Assembly (NCBI GenBank): GCA_037178975.1
Contig: JASJZH010000006.1
Coordinates: forward strand, 2,790,001-2,854,000
DNA: 64,000 nucleotides
Direction: 5' to 3'
Source of the DNA: Oscheius tipulae
Taxonomy: Eukaryota; Nematoda; Chromadorea; Rhabditida; Rhabditidae
How positions within the stretch are numbered: position 1 is the stretch's first letter; the number at the start of each line of letters is the position of its first letter. This document shows positions 13,924 to 25,759 of the stretch, piece after piece. A model generated the notes under the pieces. That model was not told the DNA's origin. It searched no databases and worked only from the letters and a program-made list of their open reading frames with translations. Both the position numbers and the translations under genes were made by a program.

Positions 13924-16900
13924 ATGGAGCGTCGATACCAGAGAATGGGAAAAATCTCTCGAATGCCGAAATATTCTGACAGCATATTGCATTCTCCATA
14001 CCACAAGTGAGACATATAAAACTTAAAAGAACCGTTTTCTGCTAACCTTGTATCGATATTTTCAGTTTCAGCTCACAGCCAAGTCGACTGGACAAAAGAC
14101 ACGGAAGGAGCTGTGATCTCAATGCGACGGAACACGACGACGCTGACCGAAGCTTTGATAATCCCATTGCACAGGTGCAGTTTTTTTTTCAATTTGTTTA
14201 ATACAGTTACACAGTGTTCAGTGGGAATGGAAATGTTGCGGCATTTATGTGGATTGAAGCCATAGTTCAATGTGTTACCAGCTCATCCCTTAGCTTAGTC
14301 AGTCTCTCTGAGCACACGGTCTATTTTTGTTGACTAATCACACAAAGGTCAAAAAGATCGGAATTGAATTTTGTGTTCTGAGGCTGCAGTATCATTCTAT
14401 TGCATTAGTTTGTGAGCAACCGTTGTGAGCTTGAGGTAATCACCGAAGACTACATTTCCTCGAGGTAATACCTGTTTACCTCGTTTTCCCCTCTAATCGA
14501 GTTCCGGCATAAAGGGAAGTTTTGTCAACACTGTTCTGTTACATTGACATGTGCAATAATTTTGCGTCTACTGGTGAAAGCGTCGTTTGGAGACTCTAGA
14601 GTCGCGGAAAGCAGTGTTTTGACGTTGTCCAAAGTCTGGGACAGGTAGAAAACTTCCCGCTGTATTCAGAGGATGATTACTACTATTCACAACCTGTTAT
14701 TATGTCGATCAGCCAAATGACCACTGAAAGAGAGCCTCATCCCCTGCACGTTTCTCTTCTTCTTCTTTCCTCGAACAACTGATCTTCTTTCAGTGAAATA
14801 ACTTATTAGGTTACTTTAGCTTGCTATGATTTCGTTCTCGAAAGCTAACATTTGTAAAGATTTAAACGGAGCCTACAACATTTGCGTGAAAACAATGGAC
14901 TGGTTTTCATAAAGACCTACTGATTTATGCCTGGTCAGCTGTCAGTGTGGGTGATTTGTTATCCCACAGTGATATACTGACGGAGATTACTTGTTTCTTA
15001 TAGGGTACGCTTAAAGGATACACCGCATTTACTAGAAGATTTCGTGCATGTTACAACTAGGAAGCATCCTCTCAGTTTATGTATTTTTCATATTCGGGGG
15101 TCCGGAAGTTCCGTGAAAATTCAAGTGGTGAATGACTATCCGAACCAGCTCAGTTTTTGAAGCTAGTTTTCGTAATTTAGCTGACAGAAGAGTAATTGAG
15201 CTATTTCAATTGCACTACCGGAATTTCAGTTTTTGACCGTGGTTGAGTGGGAGCTTGCCTTAGCAATTCAAATTCGCGCCCGGGACCAATTTTGACCTCT
15301 TTCCAGCTTACTCAAATCTCCATTCTCTTTTATTGTTTGCCCTCTCTCCTACTTTCATCTGAGATGATTATTTCGATCTCCGATCCTAATACTATTCGTT
15401 TGGCTGTTATCCCTTGCTATAAATGCCTGCTGATAAATGCCTCATGGAAACAAGGCAAAATAAGGCAGGAATTCATCAAACGCCCAGTTTTTATTGCCAG
15501 AGTCCGGGCAGCGCCGTTGTTCCTGCTTAAATTGAAACATAGAATACTTGGGCTCCTTTTCGTTGGCTCAGTTCAATGACCCTTCAAGAGTCGCGAACAT
15601 GTGTTTCTAGGATTCTTCATCACATATGCTTGTCGTCAGCTTGTTGTTCCTTTCCAGTGTCTTTCTGGACACCTCGTCGACGAAACCTTTTCGGTTCTGT
15701 CTTTGTTGACACCTTCCAAAACATTGACTCATTTTCTTAGGCTCGAAAGCCATCTGAGGAGCAGTTAGCCAAAACAAATCGGGATTTGAACGCTACTATA
15801 CCTTACTTTGGCCAATTAGGCGACCGTTGCTAAACACTTTCGTATTACACAGCTGTTTTTGACTCTATTTTGAAAATAGCCTCTTTCAAACTGTTTTGCA
15901 AAAAACCCCTTATTAGTTTTCTTTTTGAGCTAAGTGTAGAATAGACAATCAGCGCTGAATTCATCTGAATCGACATGATTTCTAAGCTCTCTCGGTCCCT
16001 ACTACCTATTTCAGAGCAAAGCCTGTCTCATCGCACAGAAGATACTTTCTTGTGCTATTTTTATTTATCTAGCACACTCGATTAATTCTAGTAATTTTGA
16101 TGGGCAGGCCTAACAAGCCTCAAATTACTTGCCAGCTTGACAAAAACGTTCGGGGTGACTCGGGTCTGAGCTGCTTTCGGCCTCTAAAACAATTCAATTA
16201 GAGTAATTGGGAGTGCGCATTGTTCAGAAGCCAGAACCAGAAAACTATGATTTTCATTGATCCGAAGGGAGGAGAGGACTCTCTTTCGGAGGGTGTTATC
16301 TCACGTCAATTGAGCTTTTCTGAGGATATTTGAAACCACTTGCTCCTGCCCACCCGAGATTGACATCAAAATGTGGTCGCCTGGTTTACGTTTTGCCTTA
16401 TTCTGCTTAATTGATACGAGAATATGTTAAGTGGCTGCAATGGTCCCCGAACTTTATCGGAACGAACACTTGGATTTTTGAAACTCGAGATTTTGATCCC
16501 ACTCTATGATCATTAGATATTTGCGAAAGTACTGTAGAAATCTAGCGAGTTCAAAAAAACAATACTGTCTTGCAATCATCGACTTTTGTTTGGGGCCACC
16601 CTACTATATTCGACTTTGCTTTCTACTTTGGACACTTCAGAAACAGATCTTACTGCAAACTTGTCAGTCCCTCTCATTTCCACTCAAGCTCACAGCCTTA
16701 AATAAAGTTCTGTGAGACGTTCCCATGTAGAGGGAATCAGAAAGCGCGTGCCAAGTTGGAAAACATGAAATGGATACTTTGAAGCAAGCAAGGCAAAGTT
16801 ATAAAAAGAAGAGAACGGCGATCTATGTTCTCCGAAGAAGTTAAGTTGAAATTTAAGAAGCTCAGTGAATAGCTAGCTCTGAAATTAGTTTGACCAATGT

Positions 16901-19900
16901 GCAACGGTGTTTTATAGCTCAGCTGCCTGTTCTTCCAGCCTCCCTCTTCTCGTGAATATCCTATGAGTGCGAGCCCTTTGTCCATTCTGGCATTCTTCAC
17001 TTTTTTTCCTTCATATTACCTCCTACCAGACTTCCTTATGTGAATTATCAATTTTCACTTTCATTTTCATCCCCTAGCTCAATGACGTCGGCTATAAACT
17101 CGGCTCCTATGAACAGAAGGAGGACAGAACCTAAGCGGAAGAGCTACAAGTATGCCAATGGGCAGAAAAGAGAACGGGCCGCCTCAATGTACACTGTAAG
17201 TGGCGAAAAGCCTAGAATATTGAGTACTACATAAAAGCGAAAGCTGCAATTTCACCTGCTAATGTAGATCACTGTCACTGAGCTATGAACCGAGTCTACC
17301 AAACGTCATTGGGTATCAAGTGGTTGAGGTAGATCAATATTGACCAAGTTATGTTACAGGCACATGAAGCAAATGCGAATCTGGTAACAACAAACTAGTA
17401 CCTAGGATATTAAATGCATGCAAAATGTATATTTCTTATGAGAACTTTCTACTTGTTTATCCTGCACAAAGAAAGTTGCTTTAGCACTTTGATTTCTCCG
17501 GTATTAATATCCAGATATCAATCGCAAAAGTCCACTTAATCTGCCATTCTTAGAAGTCGTAGTAGTCGGGCACGAAACAATGAAGTTCACGACACGTGGA
17601 AAGATTATAAGAAGGATTGTTGCGAGTTTGATGCTTACTTCTAGAAAATTGGCGATTTGATCTCAAAGGTACTATCAATCATGCAATAAGTGAATTAGTC
17701 TGGCTGGTTTGCTGGATATTTCGCCGCGCCTCCCCTTGCTGAATATGATTGAGCGGGAGGAGATTACTTTTTCGCTAAAATTATCAGTACACCTGCTTAA
17801 TTCTGTCAGTGAGCTTGCTGTGCCGCCAGTGGCAATGCGTCGCGCCACTCCTCGAGATCGCAGCAGTTTTCAAAATAACCATCTCCACCACAATAATTAT
17901 GTTGAGCAGGTAAACACAGATACTTAGTATGGCGAGTAGTAGCATATCTCCTTGAATTACTCAAAAATGGAAAGATTTTTCAGGTTTCGTCGGATATTCT
18001 ACGGGTTTCTGGGTATACTCAGCAGTTTCGATCCCTGCTCACAGCGAGGTTCTCACCTAGGCGGGATTCCACTCCAGATGTAACTGTCAGTCTCGAAAGA
18101 GTCCCTGGTGAGTATTTTGATATTGAACAAGTTGAATGTTTGAGTCAAAGCCTAGCGCAGGCTCCATCTGGGCTAGCGTGTTAGTTGACTTTGAACCCAA
18201 GAGCAGATTCTACAATGGCTAAATCTGAATGATCAAGTGGTTGCAAGTGGGAATTTGTTAGATGATGTAACACGGGGGCCTGTCATCTCCCGAAATCTTC
18301 TGCTCAGTCGAGATTAGCTGACTTGCTGAGCTCCTTTTAATTAAGGAAAACGGTCAGCGGGCGAACACCTCAGACGAATAGAGTCACATACGGAATAGTT
18401 TTTGGCTAGGTCTTCGAATAAGTCTAGGAATAAGTTTGAGGCAATCAGTGACTTCCGCGGCAGATAACCACATCATCGTGTGATTAGTAGGAGAAGAACA
18501 CGAGACAAGCAGAAAACTCGATTCTTAACAGTCTTGCTAATAAAAGATTTGTGGATATAGTGGTACTAAAAAGACGGATGTTAAGTTTTAACAGTGACGT
18601 CACGAAGATGACAGGCTTCGGAAACTGGGCGTGGTTTTTGGATGACTCCGCCTCCGGCGACAAGGCGGATACCGGATCGATCATGACTCCAGCTGCTCAA
18701 TAGCTCATCAACTTTTGAATTGAAAAAATCTTGACCTCCATCTTCCCGATCTGCCTTAGCTTCCCTGTTCTTCGCTTATTCCGTGTGCGGCAGTCCACCT
18801 CTACTTGTTTTCCATTCAGCCGTGTGATCAGCTCCACTCGTCGAGTCTGTTTCGTCCCAAGTTGTCAAGTTGGTGTCGAGTCTGGACGAGCACAAGCGGC
18901 TTCTACGGCTGCTAGCCGCCGGTGCTGAGCCGACGGTACCACCGCCCAGACGTCGTCGAAGTGACTTCAATCCTCATCATCTCACTAATATTCCTCCTTC
19001 CTCGTCGGCCAGACGAGCAAGACTCTCAATAGCTGGAAGAGGAGCCTATCATGTCGAAGAGCCTCCTTCCTGGACCCAGCGAACACGAAAAAGTATCAAA
19101 AGAAAAGCAGACGATTTAATCAACAGATTGGTTAGAACTCCGTCGGAATGTAAGTTCACAGAGCCGGAACATTATTATTCCACCATGCGGTTGCCAGAGC
19201 TTTTTCCCTAACACATGTTTCTCTTTTAAAGAGCACAGACTCTTCTCATTATATTCGCTCAGACGCAACACCCTCACTAATCTTTTAAAGAGTGCGAGTC
19301 CACTTTCTGTGAAAGTATTTTGTTACACTTTCAGGTCACATAGTGGGAGGAATCATCGAGATCTAATCCCGTTACGAGAAACGAATCCTCAAAATGTATA
19401 TTATATGTGTCGTCGTTTTATCGGGATTCCTACAAATACGGGTCAACTGTCCATATTTTCTATTATGACAGCAGACTGAAGGACAGCTGTTGTACTAATG
19501 AAATTGCAAATCTCTCCAGACTCTGAACTCTGTTTATAGATTCAGAGTCTGCAGCTTATATTGTAGCTTGAACTATCAGTGACGTTAGAAAAACATGTTT
19601 AAACTAAAGTTTATTAATATGAACACCGTGCTTCTTTTTCGGCTCAGCCGTTCTTGAGCACTTTTGGCTGATTAGTAGCTCTGTTTTCTTTGTGCAAAGA
19701 AGAGATGTGTGAGGTCCCTTTCTTTTTGCAGACGGATGTCAAAGATTGTAATGAGGCCCTAGAGACTTCGTCAGCTCTTTTAGAACTAACCGCTATCTTA
19801 GCTGGGTAGCTTGATCCCTAAATCAGGAAAAAACCCTTTTTTTCCACATATATTGACTAAGGATATAGCCGAAAACGGAAACGGCTGAGAGCCACCTTAC

Positions 19901-22900
19901 TCGGGATCACAATATCAGAGGCTTAGTGCGTATTCCGCCCCAATATAATATCTCGCGTGGCTTCGTGAACAGACAACTATTCAGATGAACGATACGTCAA
20001 TGGCGGAGTACGATTTGACAGCGATGTCGACGGAGAACCGAAATCACGAGGTAGCAATGCTGTTAGAGTGATCAGGCGACGTCAAAGCGGATACGGGATC
20101 GCCATCAGCAGGTACAGCTTTTTTTGTGTTTTCCTCCCTTCAAATGACATGGGGAAATATGTCTCTGGACTGATTTCACACGGCATTGTTGTATAGAAAT
20201 TGGATCCTCTGCAGCCACTTGATTCAGCGTGAGAATGATCGGAGGTACCGAGGAAAGCCACACTGGATAATCACGTTGATTAATCTCATTTAATGACGGA
20301 ATCATCAACGTGAAAGTTAGAGACTCTGCAGAAATATTGACACAAAATGAGAGGAAGAGAGATTTTTGTGAATTGAGTGAAAATCGGCGACCTGTGACAG
20401 GTCGGAAGACTAGTGTACTTGATTAATCGCATCAAGCGAATAACATTTGTACTTGATATTGTGGGCCGAAATAAATACGAATATGGAATTTCGGGGATAA
20501 TCTCACCTATTGATTCAAGCATTCCTCATGTTACAGCTCTGTTGAAATATGGTCATCAAATTAAAAAGAAGGTATGACGACGAACAGTTTCAGAAATAGT
20601 TTCGATTGTAGGTTTTTAGTTCGTGCTCTAAGTTATACCTTTATTCTTAAGTACTTTTTACTCATTATTGCTTTATGTAGCAGTTTATTACTTCCATTAA
20701 ATACTTTTGAATTGGATGTTGTCCAGTTCATCGAGGACCCTTATCGAGTAGAGTGGGCTTTGCCATAAAGCACCGCTTTCAGCACAAAGACTATAATGTT
20801 CCTTCCTGTTTTTCCTACATCTCGAGTTTCACATATTATCTAGTTTCAAAGGCCACCCCCAATCCAATACTGACGAATTCATAACAAGCCTGTTAAGCAT
20901 AGTTCTAACCCATAAAAACAAGCATTGTTTATTTTGAATTGGCTCAAAAGAGTGCAACAAGTTGCTCTTTGAAATTTGATTTTGACTTTTTCTTCCATGC
21001 GTAGACGTCAAGATTCAGTCAACCGAACGCTCTAGTACCTAACTCACAACTTTTCCCGATTATCCTAATAAGACCCATTTTAAGCATCCTCCCCCCAATC
21101 TTCACCCTTTCTGTCATAAGCTGTGCCCCGGGACTATCATTCTCGCAACTTCTACTTCCTTTTGATGGAGTTCTGTCCGCATCATAAATCTGCTTCGAAG
21201 AGCTCTCAGTTCCTCTTAAAGACCTTCCGCGAGTACTCCTCCCCGAGAACCCCTATTCTTTGACATGAAAACAACGCCGCGATGCTTTGCTTCCAGTATC
21301 GACCACTGTAAGTTTGTATAATTGAGTTTTGTTACGGGGGTCAGTTGCCTGAAAATGTTCTTATCTCCCTTGAGCATATTTTTGAGGGACAAGTTAAGAG
21401 CTTTTGCCCTTCCGCGAGGCGCATTTCCTTGTCTGGTGCAGGCGATAATTTCCCGTTAGTCTACTCTGGAAAGTGTTCTTTTAATAGTTCCTTTCTTGTC
21501 GATCCAGGTTTTGAGCGTTCTACAAGACAGCAATAAAAGAAGACTGGATGACCCTGTTCCTTTCCCCGAGAGCTATAGAATCACTTCACCAGCCGCTAAT
21601 CAGCGTATCCCCAGCAACGAAATTGAGCTCTTTTGACCGACGACTAAAAAGACACTCGGGGGTTTCATGAGAAGTTACAAATGCAGTAACAAAATCTGAG
21701 ATTGCTACTATTTGACCATACCAAAACGACGTTGCTCTTATTCGTGCTAATGGATACGTAAGTTTTGGTCCTTCGCCCCTTTAATACTTGGGCATTGTCT
21801 TCAGGGCGGGGACAAGCATTTGATGTCTTTTGAGGCGTGGTAATCCCTTTGAAGCTTTTACGATTCATCCCATTTTCCGTCGATCATTGACCTTCAATTA
21901 TCACAACAAAGAACTTTTCCGGTCGCTCAAGAGTCTGGATTTTTCACCTCAATCTTCAAAAGCCTCGTTAACATGACAGATGATAATTGTTACGAAGAGT
22001 AAAGCATCTGTCTTTTCTACGTAGAGGATGTACTAATAGATAATTTACAGCAGCCGCCAAGTTCCTCTTGTCTTCGTCTTAAAATTGCTTTTTCTGTTCT
22101 TCCGTCTTTCTGGCCAGACAGCCTCGCGGATGTTTTTGTACAAACAAGCTACCACCGCTTCATTAATCCAAAATCAAGCCCTCAATCAAGCTGTTTCAAA
22201 AGGTTGCAGCTGGCTCCTTTAACCTCACGCATGTGACCAATGTCGGAAAATCAGCTCTAGCCCTTTGTAACATTTCCCACAAACTTTGTAGCGGTTACCA
22301 TGACGCCTATTAGGTCAGATCTCAATTTCCCGTAGACAGCCAACTCTCATACTTTTTCACACCCAGCCCACCCTTCTTCATTTTATAATCTCAGCCACTT
22401 AATGAGATCTTTCTTCCTTTCTTACCTGACTACAATCTTTTTGAAGATGAGACGCTACACTCTGATCAGCCAAAATGCGACTGGATGTTTCTGTAGGTCA
22501 GCAGACTAGTCTAGAATGTGTGTAGATAATGTTGCGTTTGTTGGTCATCTAATTAAATGGGTGCATCGCTGCCGAGTTTTGACAAATCTGACGTAGATTT
22601 GCCGTTGATCCTTCCTTCTAAAATTGTTTTTGGTTCCATGCGAGTGAAAGAGACCCGCTGTCACATAAATAACCATCATAATGGACGAAGCTAGTCGTAG
22701 TTAGACGTTTCGGTCTCATAATTAAATGGTCTTGAATTCTTTTTTGTTTTTGAGACTAACTAGAATGTAGCCGTAACAAATCCGTCACATTCTTGCACAG
22801 CCTAGTCAACAATGTTTTCTTTGCTAACCAACCGTGATGGAAGCTAGTGTTAAAGATTTGAATTAACACCCTTATATAGTGTCGTCGTTCCTATGTGTTA

Positions 22901-25344
22901 ATCTCCAGTTTTTGACACTTGGAACACTCGAGGTCATCAAGTGCTTGCAAGTACGGGTCTCAAATTGAGGAAATCACATTTTTGACGAGGACAGTGTTTC
23001 GGCGAAAATTATTCCGACACCTCGATCTTCTCACTGTCCCAAAAAACCGTGTGTGTCCACCCACATCCTTTTCCGGCCCTACAGCATTCATTTCAGTGAG
23101 AGCACAGCCAAGATGCGGTTCCGACAGAGGAAAATTCTGTTCGTGCGGCGGAACAGAGTCTGTGACCTGTCTCTCATTCTAGCCATCGCCGGTATTGTCT
23201 TCGTCATCATCGACTCCGAACTAACAGCACTTTCATCAACTACGGGAATTACAAAAGTATCGCTATATTCCAATGTAACTGTTTCTACTTTAAGGACCAC
23301 TGGTTTTCTTTGGCACTTCGAGCACTATGCGTACTTACGACAATGTTTCTAATGGGTTGCCTTGTTCACTACCATGCTATAGAGGTATACACTTTGCTAT
23401 CAGTAGAATCATTCTCTCTTTAGGTAAAATTGGCGTTGATAGATTCTGGAGCAGAAGACTGGCGGGTTGCTCTGAACATTGACCGAGTGATAAAGTTATC
23501 GTTGGAGCTCTTCGTGTGTGCTATATGTCCTTTTCCATGTGAGTTTGTCTTTTTGACCAGGAAGGTATAGCTACAGACTCGACTACAATACGATGGCCAT
23601 ATATCAAAGCGGAAACTCGGCAAGTCAACATGATAGAAGTTCCTCTGGACGTACTCTTAGCTGTCCCAATGTTTCTTCGATCCTATCTCTTGTGCCGTTT
23701 CATGGTTCTGCACTCAAAACAGTTCCAGGTGTGGTTCTTCATCTGGTAGATCAAAACGTCATTCAGGATGCCGCAACACGATCCATTGCCGCGCTCAACC
23801 GAATCTCAATGGATTTCCGCTTTGTAATCAAGACAATGATGGCCGATCATCCTCTGCGAGTTCTGATCGTTTTCACAGTTTCCTACTGGGTCTGCATGTC
23901 GTGGATGTTCACTCAATGCGAAAGGTTTCATAGGAAGAGACACCTTAAAACTTGTAATCAGATATGACGGTCAGTTGGAAGTGGAACATTACTATCTGAA
24001 CTCGATGTGGTTCATCATGGTCACCTTCATGTCAATCGGGTATGGTGACATAGTCCCGAACACGTATTGTGGAAGAACTTTGTCTATAGCAACAGGAATT
24101 GTGGTATGTATAAGTCGTCATCAATGAGAACAAAGGCTTCAGGGAGCTGGTGTGTCGTCGGCACTCATTGCAGTCATATCTCGAAAGCTGGAGCTAAGTC
24201 GGGCAGAAAAACATGTCAACAACTTTATGGCTGACTCAAAATTGACAAATCAGCGTAAAAACGCTGCAGCTTCCGTTCTGCAACAGACTTGGTAGAAATT
24301 TTTAATTAGGAAATAACTGTTGTGTTAAAGGTTCATCCACAAATACAAGAAAGGCCAAAACAAAGGAGACGACCTCCGTCTGCGCCACCATCAACGTCGA
24401 TTTCTACATTCCATTAACGAATTCCGGAGAATTAAGTGGGATCAGCGGAAGCTGCAAGAGAAGGGAAACTCACTTCTTGACGTAGGCAAGGTAGGATAAA
24501 GCTAGTTAAGTGAATTAACCAGAAACTTCAGCTCCATTCCGACATGCACGAGACGTTATGGGAGATGCACAGGACTCAGGATCACTTCATCTCGCAAATT
24601 GACATGCTCACTCAAAAAATCATCGAGCTTCAGGTTTGTGAGCAAAAAAGAAGGTCCCGGGGAGATTTGAACTCCCGTCGCAGGATTCAGAGTCCTGAGT
24701 GCTAACCGCTACACCACGGGACCGTTGTCGTGGATCGTTTGCTTTTCGAGAAGCTTCACTTGAGAGACCATGTCGGCTCTTATCTCATATGTCAATTGTT
24801 GGGTTTTTCGCAACTGAGCGCGAACAACTAAGAACTATCCTTTTTTGAATCGGGATGCTTTTGAAGCAGAGAACTCTTTCGAAGGCTTACTTAGAGTGAA
24901 AAGGTCTGATTTATAAAGAGATAGCATATTCGAACTTGGGTGTGGAAATCGACTTGTTTAGGACTTGCCTTTTTGCAAAATGACTCCAATAAAAAAATAC
25001 TAACTTTTCAGACTACTCTTGTCACACAGCTCAAGCAACAACAGAATGGCCAGTGCTGTAACGGAAGTGCAGTGACCGTGGCTCCTTCTCCAACACCCGC
25101 TGTGGTAAAACAAACACTTACATTCGAAAACAAGAATCTCTAGCAACTTCCACCTCCAACATCTTTCTCTCAACCACAATTGGATCCCCACTTGACCACA
25201 TCAGCGAGCGTTCCAAGAATCAATGTTGGTAGCAATGGTAGTGCCTTTCCGACCAGAAAGAACGCTCCTCCGTCAGAGAACACTACAGGATTGCATGGAG
25301 TCTCAGCAGCAACTCCATTGATGTCTTCCTTCGAAGAAGTCTAG
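13924..25344 (+). CDS. Small-conductance calcium-activated potassium channel (KCNL/SK family)
   Basis: Potassium channel opened by Ca2+-calmodulin, acting at the plasma membrane of neurons and muscle. The core exons are 23097-23256 (S1, CDLSLILAIAGIVFVIID), 23295-23384 (S2), 23424-23538 (S3 region), 23571-23728 (S4 region, VPMFLRSYLLCRFMVLHSK), 23767-23924 (S5), 23962-24103 (pore with the selectivity motif SIGYGD), 24143-24291 (S6), 24331-24490 (calmodulin-binding domain, RKNAAASVLQQTW onward), 24532-24633 (coiled coil), 25012-25104 and 25144-25344 (Pro/Ser-rich tail ending SSFEEV). Upstream, phase-compatible exons are 13924-14006, 14066-14174, 17984-18107, 18832-19149 and 19985-20111; the last ends SGYGIAIS and joins the S1 exon. 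The full form is about 762 residues. Exons at 17082-17195 and 17835-17909 are alternative starts. C. elegans has four paralogues (kcnl-1 to kcnl-4); I do not choose among them. The upstream exons are less certain than the core. Confidence 0.92.
14933..14982. repeat. Imperfect hairpin in the channel gene's second intron
   Basis: GTCAG-CTG-TCAGTGTGGG on the left arm pairs with CCCACAGTGA-TATA-CTGAC on the right arm with one internal loop and one mismatch, around an 11-nt loop. The size of about 50 nt and the arm layout are like a short microRNA precursor, but no known mature sequence was recognised. Confidence 0.45.
17082..17195 (+). CDS. Alternative first exon of the KCNL channel (start B)
   Basis: An ATG-initiated stretch of 38 codons (MTSAINSAPMNRRRTEPKRK onward, ending RERAASMYT) ends at a consensus GTAAGT donor in phase 0. 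That phase matches the acceptor at 17984, so splicing gives a channel isoform with a basic N terminus. Composition (Arg/Lys/Ser-rich, hydrophilic) suits a cytoplasmic channel N terminus. A CCTAG lies just before the ATG. No transcript evidence is available here. Confidence 0.55.
17835..17909 (+). CDS. Alternative first exon of the KCNL channel (start C)
   Basis: Twenty-five codons, MRRATPRDRSSFQNNHLHHN onward, end in YVEQ at a GTAAAC donor in phase 0, again matching the common acceptor at 17984 after an intron of 74 nt. The frame is open upstream to a possible acceptor at 17809, so it could instead be an internal exon starting at 17810. The short distance to the common exon and the hydrophilic sequence support a promoter-proximal alternative start. 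Confidence 0.5.
19517..19551. repeat. Perfect 11-bp inverted repeat in a channel intron
   Basis: CAGACTCTGAA at 19517-19527 is perfectly complementary to TTCAGAGTCTG at 19541-19551, with a 13-nt loop. It lies in the intron between channel exons 18832-19149 and 19985-20111. The stem could form in the pre-mRNA. Confidence 0.65.
20112..23096 (+). other. Large channel intron (about 3 kb), mostly featureless
   Basis: This interval separates the last N-terminal exon from the S1 exon of the channel. It contains one coding-like piece at about 20409-20576 that opens after an acceptor-like GTGACAG, reads LVYLINRIKRITFVLD and ends at AAGAAG followed by a GTATGA donor. It is not obviously channel-like, and a 78-codon frame also exists on the other strand. 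The rest shows no gene I can support; large 5' introns of ion-channel genes often hold enhancers. Confidence 0.4.
24652..24723 (-). tRNA. tRNA-Gln(CTG), copy 1, inside a channel intron
   Basis: On the minus strand the 72-nt sequence starts GGTCCCGTGGTGTAGCGG and folds as a complete cloverleaf. The acceptor stem GGTCCCG pairs with CGGGACC, and the D arm holds the box A sequence GTGTAGCGGTTAGCAC. The anticodon stem CAGGA/TCCTG has loop CTCTGAA, giving anticodon CTG for glutamine codon CAG. The T arm GGGAG TTCAAAT CTCCC carries box B. The discriminator base is T, as in nematode tRNA-Gln. It lies antisense within the 378-nt intron 24634-25011 of the potassium channel gene and is identical to the copy at 32650-32721. 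Confidence 0.95.
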
Positions 25345-25466
25345 CCTTTCACCTTACTGGCTCTGTGATGCCTATATATCAAACAAGCACCCCGCACACT
25401 CTGTGATATGTGCATAAGAGTCTTTGAAGTGTTATTTATTCTTCATTACATAGTTTTCGATCACTT

Positions 25467-25685
25467 TCAAAGGTTTTTGTGTATCTCATAGCCTATTTTA
25501 TAGTACCCAGCCGGTCTGTTACCACGGGAAACTATCCTCCTATCTAGTCGACAAATTGAACCAAATCTTCCCACCTTTAAAATGAACAATAACAAATTGT
25601 CATATACCGTTGCACAGTGTCCTTTGTCGTCGATGAGCTCAATGTGCAATCTCTGATCTTTGCTATCTCGGACCAAGCTGGCCAT
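25467..25685 (-). CDS. Small 61-residue protein of unknown function downstream of ATP synthase e
   Basis: Two exons, 25608-25685 and 25467-25574, joined in phase 0 over a 33-nt intron, encode MASLVRDSKDQRLHIELIDD followed by a basic segment with SRGNRPAGYYKIGYEIHKNL at the end. The ATG follows TTTATTCAG by six bases. It starts 75 nt behind the stop codon of the ATP synthase e gene, a spacing typical of nematode operons whose downstream genes receive SL2. The intron ends TTAAAG rather than CAG. I do not recognise the family: no signal peptide or membrane span is visible, and the protein is small and basic. It could be a 3' UTR artefact, but the codon-like composition, splice phase and start context argue for a gene. 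Confidence 0.5.
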   Translation of the reverse strand: MASLVRDSKDQRLHIELIDDKGHCATVYDNLLLFILKVGRFGSICRLDRRIVSRGNRPAGYYKIGYEIHKNL

Positions 25686-25759
25686 TTTCAGCTGAATAAA
25701 GCGAAACGAAATCTTTTTTATAGTTACTAGCAAAACAATCGATTTCTGATAGAAGAAGG

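Noticed and set aside
17325-17346. let-7-family-like seed TGAGGTAG followed by ATCAATATTGACC
   Set aside because: The surrounding sequence does not form the expected precursor; the only pairing partner (TCTACC) lies upstream, which would place the seed on the wrong arm.
18640-18690. Similarity of GGCGACAAGGCGGATACCGG here to GGCGACGTCAAAGCGGATAC at 20077-20110, considered as an exon duplication
   Set aside because: The match is short, the frame here is not open with usable splice sites, and the likeness ends abruptly.
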